DNA of 64,000 nucleotides from Poecilobothrus nobilitatus. Taxonomy: Eukaryota; Arthropoda; Insecta; Diptera; Dolichopodidae. Positions 1 to 10,109 of the stretch are shown here, piece by piece. The position numbers were made by a program, and so were the translations under genes. The stretch is from assembly GCA_947095535.1 (NCBI GenBank), contig OX352772.1:222771617-222835616 (forward strand). The letters run 5' to 3'. Numbering within the stretch: position 1 is the first letter of the stretch; each line of letters opens with the position of its first letter. Under the pieces are notes generated by a model. The model ran no database searches. It had not been told where the DNA came from and worked only from the letters and a program-made list of their open reading frames with translations.

Positions 1-295
1 CGTTAACATTTAAATGCAAATATGGAATAGCCGTTCTCTTCAGTGTCACAGCGCCATGATCTTCCGGAAGAAAATGGAGATCACAAACATAATTCCTTAG
101 CAAAAAAAGACAATAGATGTAAAATAAACTTGGTTTTAATCGCAAGTAACTTATTATAATACCTTTTCTTAGATAAAAACGTTGGGCTAACATTTAGTAC
201 TCTAAGAGTCTAAGCCATGGACTTTTTCTTTCTTCATTATTTAGCAAAAAATAAAAACTTCTGTCTATGTTTTGATTTAAATTCGAAACACAATT
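1..295 (-). mobile_element. P-like element copy 0, THAP-exon fragment (left part)
   Basis: This stretch matches 15854-16147 and 51520-51806 almost base for base and encodes, on the minus strand, the second half of a THAP-type zinc finger (the C-D-L-H-F plus A-I-P-S motif) of a P-element-like transposase. It is the start of a third copy of that element, entering from beyond the window edge. The copy is interrupted at 295 by a TIR transposon and resumes at 5172. Reading frame is broken by small indels relative to the other two copies. Assignment rests on identity to copies 1 and 2, where more of the transposase is visible. Confidence 0.75.
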
Positions 296-325
296 GAGGA
301 CCGTTTTTTCAAAGTGAAACAAGTG
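296..325 (+). repeat. Left terminal inverted repeat of the 4.88-kb transposon
   Basis: Thirty bases starting GAGGACCG are the exact reverse complement of 5142-5171. A related internal sequence (AAAGTGAAACAA) recurs at about 458-470, which could be a subterminal transposase-binding site. Confidence 0.9.
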
Positions 326-757
326 GGCAAAAGTCAAATTTGAGATATGCATATCAAATGAAATATAATTTGAAAACCTTTCATTTGATAAAATAAAAAT
401 TTGTCAAAGTCAAATAAATCTCATACAATTTTCAAAACAAATCTAGCAGTTTTAGCAAAGTGAAACAAAAATACGTAGTTTACGTTTTCGTTACAGCAAA
501 CCTCAACAAGAATTTATTATTATATGAGAGAATTATTATATTATATGAATACATGAATCGTCATGTTAATTATTATATCATTATTGTTATTATCATATTT
601 GGAAGTGGAAACCTTGAAAAGTTTCCCTTTTTGTGCTATTTTTTATATAAAGTATTATAAAAATAAAAGGGTAAAAAAAAAACTATTAATCGGAAACTAA
701 AACAAATAATAAAATTAATTATGGGCTGATCAAAAAAATATATGAATTTTAAAAACC

Positions 758-917
758 GTTAGGTACTGCATGTGTATGTATATATTATTAACGTAGTATT
801 ATTCATTTAATCGAATTGGATTTTTAAAATAATTTTAGTTAGGTACTGCATGTGTATGTATATATTATTAACGTAGTATTATTCATTTAATCGAATTGGA
901 TTTTTAAAATTATTTTA
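758..917. repeat. 80-bp tandem duplication in the transposon's 5' region
   Basis: Two head-to-tail copies of an 80-bp unit beginning GTTAGGTACTGCATG (starts at 758 and 838) differ at about one position. They lie between the left TIR and the transposase start, followed by short AT-rich direct repeats (TTTTAAAAA, three times near 975-1000). No coding potential is seen; the duplication may affect the promoter region. Confidence 0.85.
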
Positions 918-1013
918 ACGGTTTTTAAAATTATTAGACATTCACTCGTTGGCTTCACTCGTTTTATACAAATTAAAAATTTTAAAAATTTTAAAAATTG
1001 AAAGTATTTCAAT

Positions 1014-4000
1014 ATGGATTATTCTAAGGCGCCTGTTGAAATTAAATCGGGTAGAAAAAATAGAAAAAAAGCCGTTAAAAAAATATCATCTTACTCTTTA
1101 AGTAAGCATGAATTTAAGCATGAATGCAAACATATCCGTCAGACAAAACCTAATATTTGTAATGCACATGTGATTGCAATTAGCGACGTATCTTGTAAGT
1201 AAATGGCTAAATATTTTCAAATTTAAATTTTAATATGATTTACGTTATAATATTAAAACTTTCAGTATTTTCACATCACTTAAAAGGAAAAGTTTCGAAA
1301 ATAAAAGAAGATGAATTTCTTCTGAAACACATGAGAATTACTTATCCAAAACACAAAATAAAAAAAGGATTAAAAAAGCCTCATGCAGTTAAAATCAAAT
1401 ATTTTATAAGATTACGCAACAATCATCTTGTTCCAGTATGTGCAGAATATTTCAGTAATGTTACAGATATACTAACTAAATTAATTTAAAATGAGCTTTC
1501 ATCATATTTATGATTTTAAATAATCCTCAGGAGCAAAAAGGAATAGGCTTGCTTTGATAGCAAGATATTTTCTTCATAACCCGGAAACACCAATTGAAAG
1601 AAGAGGAGGAGATAGATCCACAGAATTTGCACGTTGTATGGCTGAAAATATAAAAAGTCATATTAAAAGTTTCAAATGTCGAGAATCTCATTATTCCAGA
1701 AGTAAAATTCAAAGGGAATATCTACCACCAGAACTAAATATACAAAAAATGTACGATATGTTTTGCACTGAAAGAACAACAAAAGGCGAAACAAGTTGTT
1801 CGCTATCGAAATATAAAAAAATTTTTTACAACTACTTCAATTTGGGGTTCGGAAATCCACATTCAGACACCTGTTCAACATGTAAATTGTTTGAAGTTGA
1901 CATAAAAAAGGAAAAACAAAATTTTGAAAAATTGAACATTATTAGAACTAACAAAAAACGAGGAAGAATACAGTTGACTTTGTCAACTCTTAGATACCCG
2001 TACGAACCGTTAGTATGTTCACAGCCTGTCACTCTGCTTACAATATTATTTTTTTAATATTTTAGTATTTTAAAATAATTTGGGTGAATTTTATAATTTC
2101 TAGAACTATGGGTTGTACATATATTCAAACTATATGTTTATATGTACATTCTTCAAAAGCAGATTCTAACCTTCCACATAACGATTATCAATCCAAAACT
2201 TTTTCAAATATTCTATAGTACCATTTAATACTAAGCGGTAAATGTATATTAAATTTACTAAGTACAAAACAGTAAATATAATTTTAAATATTATATTATA
2301 TTATATTTAAATATTCCATTGATAGAATAATTTCTTATAAGTACAATAAAATACATATATGTATGTAAATACGGCGCTATATAATATACATCTATACTCT
2401 TATCATTCATTCACTAGTGACATATACGATATGTAAATAAACATGATATTATATAAGTATGTATATATATCAATATCATATAAATAAAAATTCTTCAAGC
2501 AACCGTTATGTTGTTTATTTAATTACATTTTTTTGTACTACGCATTATATCCTCAACAATTTCAAATTATCGAGTAAAACAAAATGGAAAAAATTCGTTA
2601 AAGAAATTTGTTAGAAAATTTGAAAAAATCAAGTAACACTTTCGTCAATTATAAAGTAACCCTATATTATTAAAAAAAGTTGTTAACAGAAATAAAAGTA
2701 TAATGTTGGAGCTTTAATTTTTGTGTATTACTTCAAAAAAATTTTAACAGGTGTTCAAGTTACAGGTGTTTAAAAATAGGAAATTTTCAGTTTTTGACCC
2801 CTTACAGCTCCTAAACGGGGGGTGATACAAAAAAAATTTCTGAAATGACTCATACTAATTTTCAAAGATCTAACTTCTGTCAAAATTTCAAGTTTTCAAC
2901 TTTAACCGTTTAGAAGATGGAAGGGTTAAAGAATTTTGCAAAATTTGGGTTTCGCATAACGGTAAATTAAGACACCGTATGCCAAAATTATATATTTATT
3001 GTATATATACTTTTAAAGCTAATGAAAGTAGTAATCGTTTGGCGTTTTCAAAATGAAGATATATTTTATACAACTTGTGCTATAACAATTTAAATATAGA
3101 GCTTTTTTGAACCTTTGGGGAGCTGTAGCTCGGTAACGGGTGGGGCTACAAAAAAAAGTTATTAAAAATAAAATTAATATTTTTGTGAGATCTATCAGTA
3201 GTTAAAATTTCATAGCTCTATTGCAAAAAAAATGTGGGGATCTAAAAGTTAGGTGTTCGAGAGCTACCCTAAGGCTTGGTCCAAACTCAACCAAAAAAAA
3301 TAGGGAACCTACAAATTACTCCCAAAATATTTTGTGTAAATTCCAAGATTCTAGCTTTCTTAGTTTTTGAGTTAGCGTGCTGACGGACGGACGGACGGAC
3401 ATGGCTCAAAAGTCTTAGAATTTTTTTCTGATCCGATCCATACCTTTGAAGGTATATCTAGCTCGCTTATTTCGAGGTGTTACAAACGGAGGAGTAATTT
3501 TATTATACCCGATCCTATCGTACGGGTATAATTACATATTCAACGCGCAAAAAAGTTTCACCAATTAATGAATAAACCGGAGGCCGAAACTTTTGATATT
3601 GTCTTTGACTTACAGCAGAACCAACCACTGCCTAAATTATCAGTTGGAGAAATATTTTATTCCAGGCAAGTTTGGATGTACAACTTAGCGATAATGATAC
3701 ACAATAAGAAACAAACTAAAGAAAATATATATTTTTATACGTGGTTGGAAACACAGTCTAATCGTGGAGCAAACCAGGTTGCATCTTGCTTGCTTAATTT
3801 TCTATATAGATTCGAAACTAAGCTCAAAAATGAAGGTATGGAATCTTGTAAATTACGTTTGTTTTCAGATTCTTGTGCATCACAGAATAAGAACACTATT
3901 ATGATGACTGCCATAATGTACTTATTAGAGAAGAGTTCACTATTCTACGAAATAAAGCATATATTTCCTATTAGGGGACACAGTTTTATGCCACCTGATA

Positions 4001-4512
4001 GGGTTTTCGGAAGACTAGAAAAGGAGTTTCGTAAAAAAGAAGAAATAATTGCACCATTAGAATATTATAAAATTATGGAAAAACATGGTCAAGTGAAAAA
4101 GATTTCTGAAGATTGGAAAGTTTATGACATAAAAACAGAAGCCAAAAAAATATTCAAATGTAAACTTCCATTTAAAATGGGTTCAGTTCGAATTTTTCGC
4201 TATGAAAAAATAAAAGAAAAGGACCAAATCAAACTATCCATAAATAATACATTTTTTGGATCATTTGTAGAAGTACAACCTTTAAAAAAATCAATAAAGA
4301 AAGTAACCGAAATAATAAATAAATGGAATGTTTTACCACTAGAAAATAGAGTTTCTATAGCAAAAAAAGAAGATGTACAAAAACTAATGACTTTTTTTAC
4401 CATTCCTGAAGACGCACAAGACTTTTATCAAAATATACTTGGGGCAAATATTCAGGAAGATATTAGTAACATTGAAAATGATTATGACGTAAATGAAGAG
4501 CCTTTTATTTAA
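1014..4512 (+). pseudogene. DUF7869-type putative DDE transposase, disrupted by a Helentron-like insertion
   Basis: The gene probably starts at ATG 1014. A first intron with canonical GTAAGT donor (1195) and TTTCAG acceptor (1265) joins the 1014-1194 and 1266-1489 frames in phase; a further junction before about 1535 is needed but its exact sites are unclear. The third block (to 1958) has an H-S-D-T-C-S-T-C motif typical of the zinc-binding part of this family. After the insertion at 1955-3531 the frame resumes and runs to 4512, with a catalytic-looking core: W-L-E-T, F-S-D-S-C with D at residue 101 of the 3568 frame, then G-H-S-F-x-P-P-D-R and an E a few residues later. The C-terminal half is open over 314 codons. 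The insertion lies in coding sequence, so the protein is not made from this copy. Family assignment is from motif recognition. Confidence 0.7.
1955..3531 (+). mobile_element. Helentron/DINE-like element A1 inside the transposase gene
   Basis: About 1.58 kb running from ACGAGGAAGAATAC to CGTACGGGTATAA. Both ends carry a subterminal inverted sequence (ATACCCGTACG near the start, CGTACGGGTAT at the end). Near the 3' end is a GACGGACGGACGGAC tract followed by a block leading to TGTTACAAACGGAGGAG, the layout of insect DINE/Helentron 3' ends. It has no convincing coding sequence, so it is non-autonomous. A near-identical inverted copy is at 14226-15794. Class assignment is from structure, not from a Rep/helicase gene. 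Confidence 0.65.
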
Positions 4513-5141
4513 AACCTAAATAATAATTTATTAATATTTACTTTTTAAATTTTTTAAAAAGACTCTAAATATTTATATATATATATTTTTTTTAATTTAT
4601 CATATTTGTTTTTAGTGATGTAAGCATTAAAAAATACTAGTCGAGGTTTTCTTCACTAAATTTATTTATTATTTTTGCAATATCGATATATTGGAAGCAA
4701 CTTACTCCTTTTATCAGTGCTTGCGACTAATCACTGATGAAGGAAGTAAGTTGCTTCCGATATATCGATATTTCCAAAAATAATAAATAAATTTAGTGAA
4801 GGAAACCTCGACCAGTATTTTTTAATTTATTAATATTTATTTTTATTAATTTTTTGTTTTTGATAAACTGAATTAAAAAAATTACATTATATTATATTTT
4901 ATATTTTTTTGTTTAACTTTGAAAAAATGCATTACATACGTTTACCCATTATATTTGTGTTTGAAAAAACGGCCATTTTTTACAGCTGTATAAAATTTTT
5001 GAATTATTTTGAATTCTTTGAATTTTAAGCTTATGCTTAGAAAATAATCATATAAACTAAAATTCTATAAAATTGAATTCCTTAAAAGACTATTTTTATT
5101 TGTACATAAAAAAAACCTTCTACTGATAATTTACAAATTTT
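4513..5141. other. Non-coding 3' part of the TIR transposon
   Basis: AT-rich sequence downstream of the transposase stop codon; it holds the long palindrome described separately (4626-4826) and no open frame of note. Polyadenylation-like AATAAA occurs several times, but no single site stands out. Confidence 0.6.
4626..4826. repeat. 201-bp near-perfect palindrome (hairpin-forming)
   Basis: Left arm 4626-4719 and right arm 4732-4826 are reverse complements with a handful of mismatches and small bulges, separated by a 12-nt loop. The innermost stem is ATCAGTG/CACTGAT. It contains the sequence ATATCGATATAT in each arm. It could be a small foldback element or a structured 3' end of the transposon; nothing else in the window resembles it. 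Confidence 0.9.
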
Positions 5142-5171
5142 CACTTGTTTCACTTTGAAAAAACGGTCCTC
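5142..5171 (-). repeat. Right terminal inverted repeat of the 4.88-kb transposon
   Basis: Exact reverse complement of 296-325, ending CGGTCCTC and followed by the AATT target duplication and the resumed P-like sequence. Confidence 0.9.
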
Positions 5172-5828
5172 AATTCTTCACCATACAAGTCAAGTATCTT
5201 TTATTGTGTTTTTTATACAATGCCATAATAATATTATACATAATTAAAATTTTCACAAATATTAAATCTAATCAGAATTTTCACAAATATTATAGGTAAT
5301 TATAATTTTCACAAATAAAAATTTTTACTTCTCAAGGAATTTTCAGTTAAAACAGCAGAACAAAATTGTAATTGATTCTATTATAAATGAATATACAAAT
5401 ATACATTTCAAAATATTTTCATACATTTGAATCATATTGGATCGGTATATAAATATGCATACTTTATTAACTATAGCTATTTTAGAATAGAACGAGTAAG
5501 AGTGCAGTAGAGTAGACTGTGTCAACTCTGGGATACCCGTATGAACATAGTATTTCCTGTTTCTATAAAACTTAATCATCTTTTAAAAACATTCACCTGT
5601 TTTAGTACCGACGTTAACTACAGAGATATATTTATGTAAATTGTGGAGTTGTATGATAGCTACCCAAATCTATTGGGCCTAGCATCATTAAGTTCCAAGA
5701 AATGCAAGAAGCCTGAACCGGCTGCTTTAGACCAATCAAATTTTACAAAAGTTTTTGGCATGTACCTCGACACTTTTTCACTAAATTTCAGTTAGCTAGC
5801 TTCAATAGACACTGAGTTATTTTCATTT
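5172..5828 (-). mobile_element. P-like copy 0 resumed, then first part of block C
   Basis: 5172-5400 matches 16148-16362 and 51810-52028 (5' end of the P-like transposase gene and its upstream region). From about 5400 it continues into block C, the sequence also seen at 29613-30040 and 52035-52465, which includes a Helentron-type GGATACCCGTATG motif near 5533. There is no intact frame. Interrupted at 5828 by a Helentron-like element. Confidence 0.7.
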
Positions 5829-7550
5829 AAAACGAGGAAGAATACAGTTGCCTTTGTCAACTCTTAGATACCCGTACGACCCGTTAGTATGCCTATCACT
5901 CTGCTTATAATATTATTTTTTTAATTTTTTAGTATTTTAAAATAATTTGGGTGAAATTTTATAATTTCTAGAACTGTGGGTTGTACATATAATCAAACTA
6001 TATGTTTATACATTCTTCAAAAGCAGATTCTAACCTTCCGAATAACGATTATCTATCTAACTTTTTCAAATATGCTATAGTACCATTTAATACTAAGCGG
6101 CAAATGTATAATGCCTAAGTTTAATAATTTATACTATACATATGTACGGTATAAAAAATGTGAAGAATTGACTTTTCTGGAATTTTGAGGGGCTGTAAGT
6201 CCGGAACCCTATATAATTAAAAAAACCCGTTAACATACGTAAAAATATATTATTGAACCTTTAATTTTCATGTCTTGCCGAGAAAAAATTTTTACAGGTG
6301 CCTAAGTTACAGGTGCCTAAAAATAGCAAATTTTCAATTTTTGAGGAGTAATAACTCTTAAAGAGGGGCGCTACCAAAAAATTTTCTGAGGAAACTTATA
6401 GTAATTCTAAAAGTTCTTTCTTGTCTCAAAATTTCAGGTTCCTATCTCAAAACGTGCCGGAGTTATGAAAACAGAAATATCATGCAAAATTTGGTTTTAA
6501 TATAACGGTAAATTTAAATAGTAAATTACAAACTATTGCATAATTTCGATAATATCTTATGGAGATAACAAAAATTCCGGTCTTCTAGTGTTTTTAGATT
6601 GTAAAACTACTACACAGAACCTGAGATATATACATCTGAAAATAGGGGTTTTTTGAAATTTTGGGGGGCTGTAACTTAGGAACCCTATGCAATTAAAAGA
6701 AACCATTAACACACGTACAAATATATTACTGAACCTTTAATTTTTTTTGCCGAAGAAAAATGTGTACAGGTGCCTAAGTTAAAGGTGTTTAAAAATAGCA
6801 AATTTTCAATTTTTGAGCCCTAATACCTCATAAACAGGGGGTGGTCCAAAAAAGTTTCTGAGCAAACTTATACTAATTCTAAGAGTTCGTTCTGCTCTCA
6901 AAATTGCAAGTCCCTATTTGAAAGCGTTCCGGAGTTATGAGGGTAGAAAAATCATCCAAATTTGGTTTTCATATAACGGTAAATTTAAATACTAAATTTA
7001 AAAAAATTCTACAATTTTGATACTAATTTATAAATTTAAAAAAAATACCTGTCGAATGACTTTTCCTGATTGAAAAAATCTTAAGTAGAACATGAGACAT
7101 ATGCATTTAAAAATAGGGCCTTTTAAAAGTTTGAGGAGCTGTAGCTCCGTAACTGATGGGGCTACAAAAAAAGTTGTAAATTATAACATTAATATTTTTA
7201 TGTTATCTATCAGCAGTTAAAATTTCATGTCTCTATTTCAAAAAAAATGTGGGGATCTAAAAGTTAGGTGTTCGAGAGCTACCCGAAGTTGTGGTCGGAT
7301 CTCAACCAAAAAAATAGGAAACCTACAAATTGTTGTAAGAATATTTTGTGTTAATTTCAAGACTCTAGCTTTTTTAGTTTTTGAGTTATCTTGCTGACGG
7401 ACAGACGAACGGACGGACAAAGCTCAATCGTCTTAGAATTTTTTTCTGATCCGATCCATACCTTTGAAGTTATATCTAGCTAGCTTATTTCGAGGTGTTA
7501 CAAACGGAGGAGCAATTTTAATATACCCGATCATTATCGTACGGGTATAA
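5829..7550 (+). mobile_element. Helentron/DINE-like element A2 inside block C
   Basis: Starts AAAACGAGGAAGAATAC and ends CGTACGGGTATAA. It is about 1.72 kb, longer and more diverged than A1 and A3, with internal repeats of a module containing ACAGGTGCCTAAGTTA and TAACGGTAAATTTAAA. The GACGGACAGACGAACGGAC tract lies near 7396-7418. The uninterrupted block C at 30041-30060 and 52455-52475 serves as an approximate empty site, though about 29 extra bases follow the element here. Short open frames at 7433-7768 overlap this end and have no recognisable product. Confidence 0.6.
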
Positions 7551-8685
7551 AGAGAGGTTGTATGGCAGCTATCCGAATTTGTTGCACCAGCAGAACCAAA
7601 TTTTACAGAAGCTTTTGCCATAAAACTGGACCATCATTTCTAAAATTTCCACTCTTTTTCTTTTTTTATCTTGCAAACGATCTTCTTAGGTGTAGATTAA
7701 ATCCACTTTCATCTATAAAGATACACTGTTTTCTTCTTGGTGCAGGAGGTATAAAATCTAATACGTAACATTTTTGTAATGCGATTGTTGAAACTGAAAA
7801 TGATTTCTGGACCTCACATCGCACTAATTTCAGTGTTATTTTTCGGTCTTCTTTTAGAGTCCTGTGTATTACTTATGAGATCAAACCTATTTCTTTCTTT
7901 TGAAGCTTTTTAAATAATCTTATATTATTTTGTTGATTATTTTTTATTTTATTTATTAAATATTATTATAGATTATTAAATATTTAATTAAAATTTGTAA
8001 AAATACATTATAATTACAGTACTTTAAATAAAAAGTCAACAAAAACTTGAATAAAATAGTTTTTATTTCATTTATAAAATGTAAAATATACTTGCACTTC
8101 ACTCACATTTAATACAAAATTCATATTTAATACAAAAACTTTTTGTTAAACGCAAAAACTTTTTATTAAACGAAAAACTTGCATTTAAACGCAAAAACTT
8201 TTTATTAAACGAAATACTTGCATTTAACCGAAAAATCCTTTTACCAAAAGGAAAAAAGTTATATAAGTTAAATTCCTAATAAAAATTTGTTAAACGATAT
8301 TATGATTACAACACTTTAAATAAAAACTCAATATTTTATATTTGAATAAAATCATTTATTATTTTATTTATATTATTTATAAAATATTAATTTATATACA
8401 TACATATATATTTTAGTAATTATATAATTAATAAATTTATTAATATGTAACATAACTGCTTATTTAATATAAAATACTTGCATTTCACCCACATTTAATA
8501 CAAAATCCATATTTAATACAAAAACTTTTTGTTAAGCGAAAAACTTGCATTTAAACGCAAAAACTTCTTATTAAACGAAAAACTTGCATTTAAACACAGA
8601 AACTTTTTATTAAACGAAAAACTTGCATTTAAACACAAAAACTTTTTGTTAAACGAAAAAACTTTTACTTAAACGAAAAAAGGTA
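7551..8685. repeat. Block C, second part, ending in a minisatellite
   Basis: Matches 30050-30656 and 52470-53182. It ends in tandem units of about 39 bp built on CTTGCATTTAAACGCAAAAA and TTTTTATTAAACGAA, here present as two clusters (about 8130-8235 and 8500-8685) because the terminal region is itself duplicated. No coding sequence is apparent. Block C always follows the 5' side of the P-like element, so it may be part of that element. Confidence 0.65.
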
Positions 8686-9241
8686 TATGTCACATAATAA
8701 ATGTAAAACAAATATCTGAGTCTTTTGGTTCTGAGTACAATATTTTGAGTCAAATATCTCTTTTTTTTTAATATATGCAAATTACCAATAACTGATGTAA
8801 ATTGGTTTGTAGTTATAAGTTTATATTATTTATAATTAAATATAAAATTTAAAACAATTTCTTATCTTAAATTAAATTTCTTTTATTTCGTTGCTTTATT
8901 TTTCAGATTCAGATTTATATGTACCTAAATAGTTACAAAATTGATTTATTTAATATTTTTTCCGTAAAAATACAGGTATTTCGTAAAAGAGCCGAGAAAA
9001 ATTACATCATACATTTAATTTTTGAACCGAAAAAAAAATCTCAACTTTCAACCTTGTAACATTCTTTTCTTTACAGAATTGAATTTCTGTTACTATTTTA
9101 GATCTTGACATGAGTTTTACAATATAAGTAGTTTTAAAAATCATTTCTTTATTTATATTCTCTGAAAACTTTCAATTTTGTCTGGGTTCTACAGTATATA
9201 ATGCGGTTAAATTTTATTGGCAAATCATTTATAATTCAATT

Positions 9242-9505
9242 TTGGCAAGATATTTTACAAAAATGGCAGCTGATTCAGCAACATTTCCATTAAGTGAGGA
9301 AACTGCAATAGTTACTATACAAAATGAGGTTCAAGTTGATGAAATTACAACCACTGCAGATGAGAAGGAAGTAATGGAAACTGATGAATGCATACCACCG
9401 TTTCAAGTCTTAGATGAAGATATAGTGGAGCAGCAAATTTGGGAAAAAAATAACCAAGAAGGAGATCTTGACTATTTTGCAGAACTGTTTAGAAATAATT
9501 TATAG
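9242..9505 (+). CDS. Small acidic Polinton protein (fragment F2 copy)
   Basis: An 87-codon open frame, homologous over its whole length to those at 24588-24860 and 36524-36820. Shared blocks are F-P-x-x-E-E-T near the N-terminus, D-E-I-T-(S/T)-T, then (E/D)-(F/C)-I-P-P-F-Q, and a C-terminal I-W-x-x-N-N-Q-E-G-D-x-D-Y. The homologues start at the internal methionine (M-A-A-D-S, codon 8, 9263), which is the likelier start. Function unknown. It stays open although its neighbours are broken, but it is short enough for that to happen by chance. Confidence 0.6.
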   Translation: MARYFTKMAADSATFPLSEETAIVTIQNEVQVDEITTTADEKEVMETDECIPPFQVLDEDIVEQQIWEKNNQEGDLDYFAELFRNNL

Positions 9506-9681
9506 TCTAAAACAATATATAAGAATAATTATGTAAATGTAATGTATTTATAAGTATTTCATAATAAAAATAAATTAAATAAATTTTTCATTTATTGTTG
9601 CTCTTGACTAAAATATTACTGATTTTATTTTCAAGTAGTACAGGTATTTCAAAAAACAATCTAGAATAATTTCATTGAACG

Positions 9682-10055
9682 CTATAACGTTGTATTGAAA
9701 TATATATTTCTTTGTTCAATTTCATTACATTTTTTATATAATATAATAACATATTCCCGTACATTTGATACAGCATTTTTATTGTGTATCATTACAGCTT
9801 GAATAAAATCAATTAAGTTGTAAAATGTGTCAGCATCTTCTTTGTTAATGCTAAGACATGGCCAATAACCATTCTTAACACATATTGTAAACATAATTTT
9901 GTATTCTTTATTGATTGTTTCGAGTACCTTTCATAAAATTGCTGATAGAATTTACACCAATCACGATATTTTAACATGGCTTTTTGCCAATACGATGAAA
10001 AATGCAAGTCGCTACAAGAGATTCTGTATCAAAACCAACAAGAACTTACATAACT
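9682..10055 (-). pseudogene. Remnant of the unknown Polinton gene next to the acidic protein
   Basis: Two overlapping frames (9682-9894 and 9813-10007) correspond to the middle and C-terminal parts of the protein at 24927-25454; shared residues include L-K-Y-x-x-W-C-K-F-Y, S-K-Q-S-I-K-N-x-K-L-C-L-Q and L-S-I-N-K-E-(E/D)-A-D. A frame break and loss of the N-terminus make it a pseudogene. Confidence 0.7.
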
Positions 10056-10109
10056 TATTAATTAAAAACTATACACTGCAATTTCAAATATTTCAAAATT
10101 TCCGGTTAA

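Larger units (their letters stand above)
296..5171 (+). mobile_element. 4.88-kb TIR DNA transposon with DUF7869-type transposase, inserted in P-like copy 0
   Basis: The element is bounded by a perfect 30-bp terminal inverted repeat beginning GAGGACCG (296-325 and 5142-5171) and flanked by AATT on both sides (292-295, 5172-5175). Uninterrupted sibling sequences at about 16136-16160 and 51800-51820 read straight through a single AATT, so these are directly observed insertion boundaries. It carries one transposase gene (1014-4512). A 4-bp target duplication is compatible with Sola-type transposons; the superfamily name is an inference. The transposase is itself disrupted by a Helentron-like element. 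Confidence 0.85.

Noticed and set aside
460..660. 66-codon frame near the left TIR
   Set aside because: AT-rich composition (I, Y, N-rich), no homologue in the window, precedes the transposase without any motif.
7238..7768. Several 60-68-codon frames on both strands
   Set aside because: They lie in the Helentron-like 3' end and block C and are not kept in the other copies.
8130..8685. Short regularly spaced repeats, superficially CRISPR-like
   Set aside because: The units are contiguous minisatellite with no unique spacers, the context is transposon DNA in a eukaryote, and there are no cas genes.
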